Shown piece after piece: positions 63,019-64,000 of a stretch of DNA of 64,000 bases. Origin of the DNA: Glaciihabitans sp. Its GTDB lineage: Bacteria > Actinomycetota > Actinomycetes > Actinomycetales > Microbacteriaceae. The stretch lies in the NCBI GenBank assembly GCA_025463785.1, contig JAODBD010000014.1:124001-188000 (forward strand). Reading direction: 5' to 3'. The position numbers were made by a program, and so were the translations under genes. The notes under the pieces are model-generated. The model worked only from the letters and a program-made list of their open reading frames with translations. It made no database searches and had not been told where the DNA came from. Every line of letters begins with the position of its first letter. The stretch's first letter is position 1.

Positions 63019-64000
63019 CTAGACGTTTTTGCGCCAGTCCTCTTCGTCGGGGAGGGGCACTGGCAGCGTGATCGACTCGGTGGGGGGCGAAATCACCGTG
63101 GCCTCGTCCCGACGGTGACGCAAGACAGTGTCGACGTACGACCCGAGCGCCTCCGCGAGGGGCACGTCACGACCCTCGCGCTGTGACATGTACCAGCGAT
63201 GTTCGAGCAACTGGTGGAACACTTCCGCGGGTTCGAGCTTGCCGCGCAGATCTTTCGGAATCGCGCGGATGACCGGCTCGAACACCTGCGCCAGCCACTC
63301 GTGCGCGACCATTTCCTCGTCGTCATCCTTCTTTCCAAAGGTGACGGTGTACGAATCGAGATCATTCAGCAGGCGCCTGGCCTGGTTTTCCTGCGCGTCG
63401 ATCCCGGTCAGCCGCAGGAGCCGGCGCGAGTGGTGCCCGGCGTCGACCACCTTCGGCTGAATGCGCACCTGGGTGCCCGTGTCATCCGTCTTGATGGCCA
63501 GCTCTTCGATGTCGAACCCGAGATTGTTGAGGCGCTCGACGCGCTGGTTGATGCGCCAGCGTTCCGACTGGTCGAATTCTTCAGACCCGGTCAGCTCTTT
63601 CCACAGGTTGCGATAGGCCGTGAGGATGCCGTTACCGATCTCGACAGGATCGAGCTCGTCATCGAGGCGGCCGCCTGCCTGAAGGTCGAGCAACTCGCCC
63701 GCGATATTAATGCGGGCGATTTCGAGGTCGTTCTCGCGCTGGCCGTTCGAAAGGCCGTCGTACAGCTGGCCGGTCTCGGCGTCGACAAGGTAGGCGGCGA
63801 ATGCGCCGGCATCCCGTCGGAACAGTGTGTTGGAGAGCGAGACATCACCCCAGAAGAAGCCGACGATGTGCAGCCGCACGAGCAGTACGGCCAGCGCGTC
63901 TACGAGACGCGTGGCGGTGTCGGGACGGAGCCCCTGCGAGTAGAGCGCACGGTAGGGGAGCGAAAACTTGAGGTGTCGAGTGACGAGCACCGAGTCGAGT
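63019..64000 (-). CDS. DUF4032-domain protein, 5' end outside the window
   Basis: At least 323 residues; the frame stays open to the window edge and the family is usually longer, so the N-terminus is missing. The start-like Met at 63990 is internal. A kinase-like core is visible: VLLVRLHIVGFFWGDVSLSN then TLFRRDAGAFAAYLVDAETG, which matches the catalytic-loop and DFG-equivalent regions of atypical lipopolysaccharide-kinase-like proteins. DUF4032 follows (MVAHEWLAQVFEPVIRAIPK and EHRWYMSQREGRDVPLAEAL). Conserved in Actinobacteria, function unknown; converges with rlmB. Confidence 0.88.
   Translation of the reverse strand, partial: LDSVLVTRHLKFSLPYRALYSQGLRPDTATRLVDALAVLLVRLHIVGFFWGDVSLSNTLFRRDAGAFAAYLVDAETGQLYDGLSNGQRENDLEIARINIAGELLDLQAGGRLDDELDPVEIGNGILTAYRNLWKELTGSEEFDQSERWRINQRVERLNNLGFDIEELAIKTDDTGTQVRIQPKVVDAGHHSRRLLRLTGIDAQENQARRLLNDLDSYTVTFGKKDDDEEMVAHEWLAQVFEPVIRAIPKDLRGKLEPAEVFHQLLEHRWYMSQREGRDVPLAEALGSYVDTVLRHRRDEATVISPPTESITLPVPLPDEEDWRKNV

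Noticed and set aside
1-64000. CRISPR array or complete prophage
   Set aside because: No run of regularly spaced identical repeats was seen, and no phage structural genes; the only element genes are IS3 and a recombinase fragment.

Overview
The window is high-GC DNA from an actinobacterium, most likely a member of the Microbacteriaceae (order Micrococcales). Seen directly: GTG and TTG starts are frequent, four-base start/stop overlaps are common, and the gene set is actinobacterial. It includes mycothiol synthase, a GlnR-type regulator, SenX3/RegX3-like phosphate signalling, CarD, a DipZ-type protein, and a lipoprotein-carD-ispDF-cysS-rlmB block that matches the lpqE-carD-ispD-ispF-cysS1-Rv3579c order of Mycobacterium. 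The fused ispDF and the companion conserved hypothetical genes suggest Microbacteriaceae; the genus is not resolvable by eye.

Layout. 1-6.6 kb: the end of a secreted beta-helix protein, an MFS exporter, a ROK regulator and a CUT1 sugar ABC importer without its own ATPase. 6.6-11.5 kb: a five-gene, mostly overlapping operon (NCS1 nucleobase permease, isochorismatase-fold hydrolase, GntR regulator, ADP-ribosylglycohydrolase-fold enzyme, PfkB kinase), which looks like an uncharacterised nucleoside or ribosyl-compound salvage pathway. 11.5-14 kb: a ZTP riboswitch leading glyA-folD. 14-19 kb: a lipoprotein and the galactose genes galT-galK, diverging from a DeoR regulator and galM around a 16-bp palindrome. 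19-21.3 kb: small conserved genes and a YcnI copper-type protein.

21.3-31 kb: an arabinoside-utilisation locus. It holds a secreted GH54 alpha-L-arabinofuranosidase with two ricin-type lectin modules, a GH127 beta-L-arabinofuranosidase, a second CUT1 importer without ATPase, and two LacI regulators with recognisable palindromic operators. 31-39.7 kb: a decayed accessory region ending at tRNA-Lys. It contains gene scraps, a recombinase-companion helix-turn-helix fragment, a dead IS3 element (terminal inverted repeats, one nonsense codon, three frameshifts), a 1125-residue modular secreted protein ending in a cutinase-like hydrolase, and a serine-recombinase C-terminal fragment whose frame runs antisense into the tRNA.

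39.8-64 kb: housekeeping. It holds a DipZ-like thiol-redox protein, pstSCAB with a phased PHO box, a Nudix-phosphatase fusion, ppk, mshD, glnR, a nitrobindin-like protein, ygfZ, gpmA, phoU, senX3-regX3, carD, ispDF, cysS, rlmB and a truncated DUF4032 gene. Much of this is phosphate, nitrogen and redox homeostasis.

The most unusual structural signal is a set of long inverted repeats. There are two 92-bp copies of one family (11527-11618, 54393-54484), two 56-bp copies of another (42435-42490, 50355-50410) and a 63-bp singleton (55287-55349). One 56-bp copy lies in frame inside mshD and encodes the linker between its two acetyltransferase modules.
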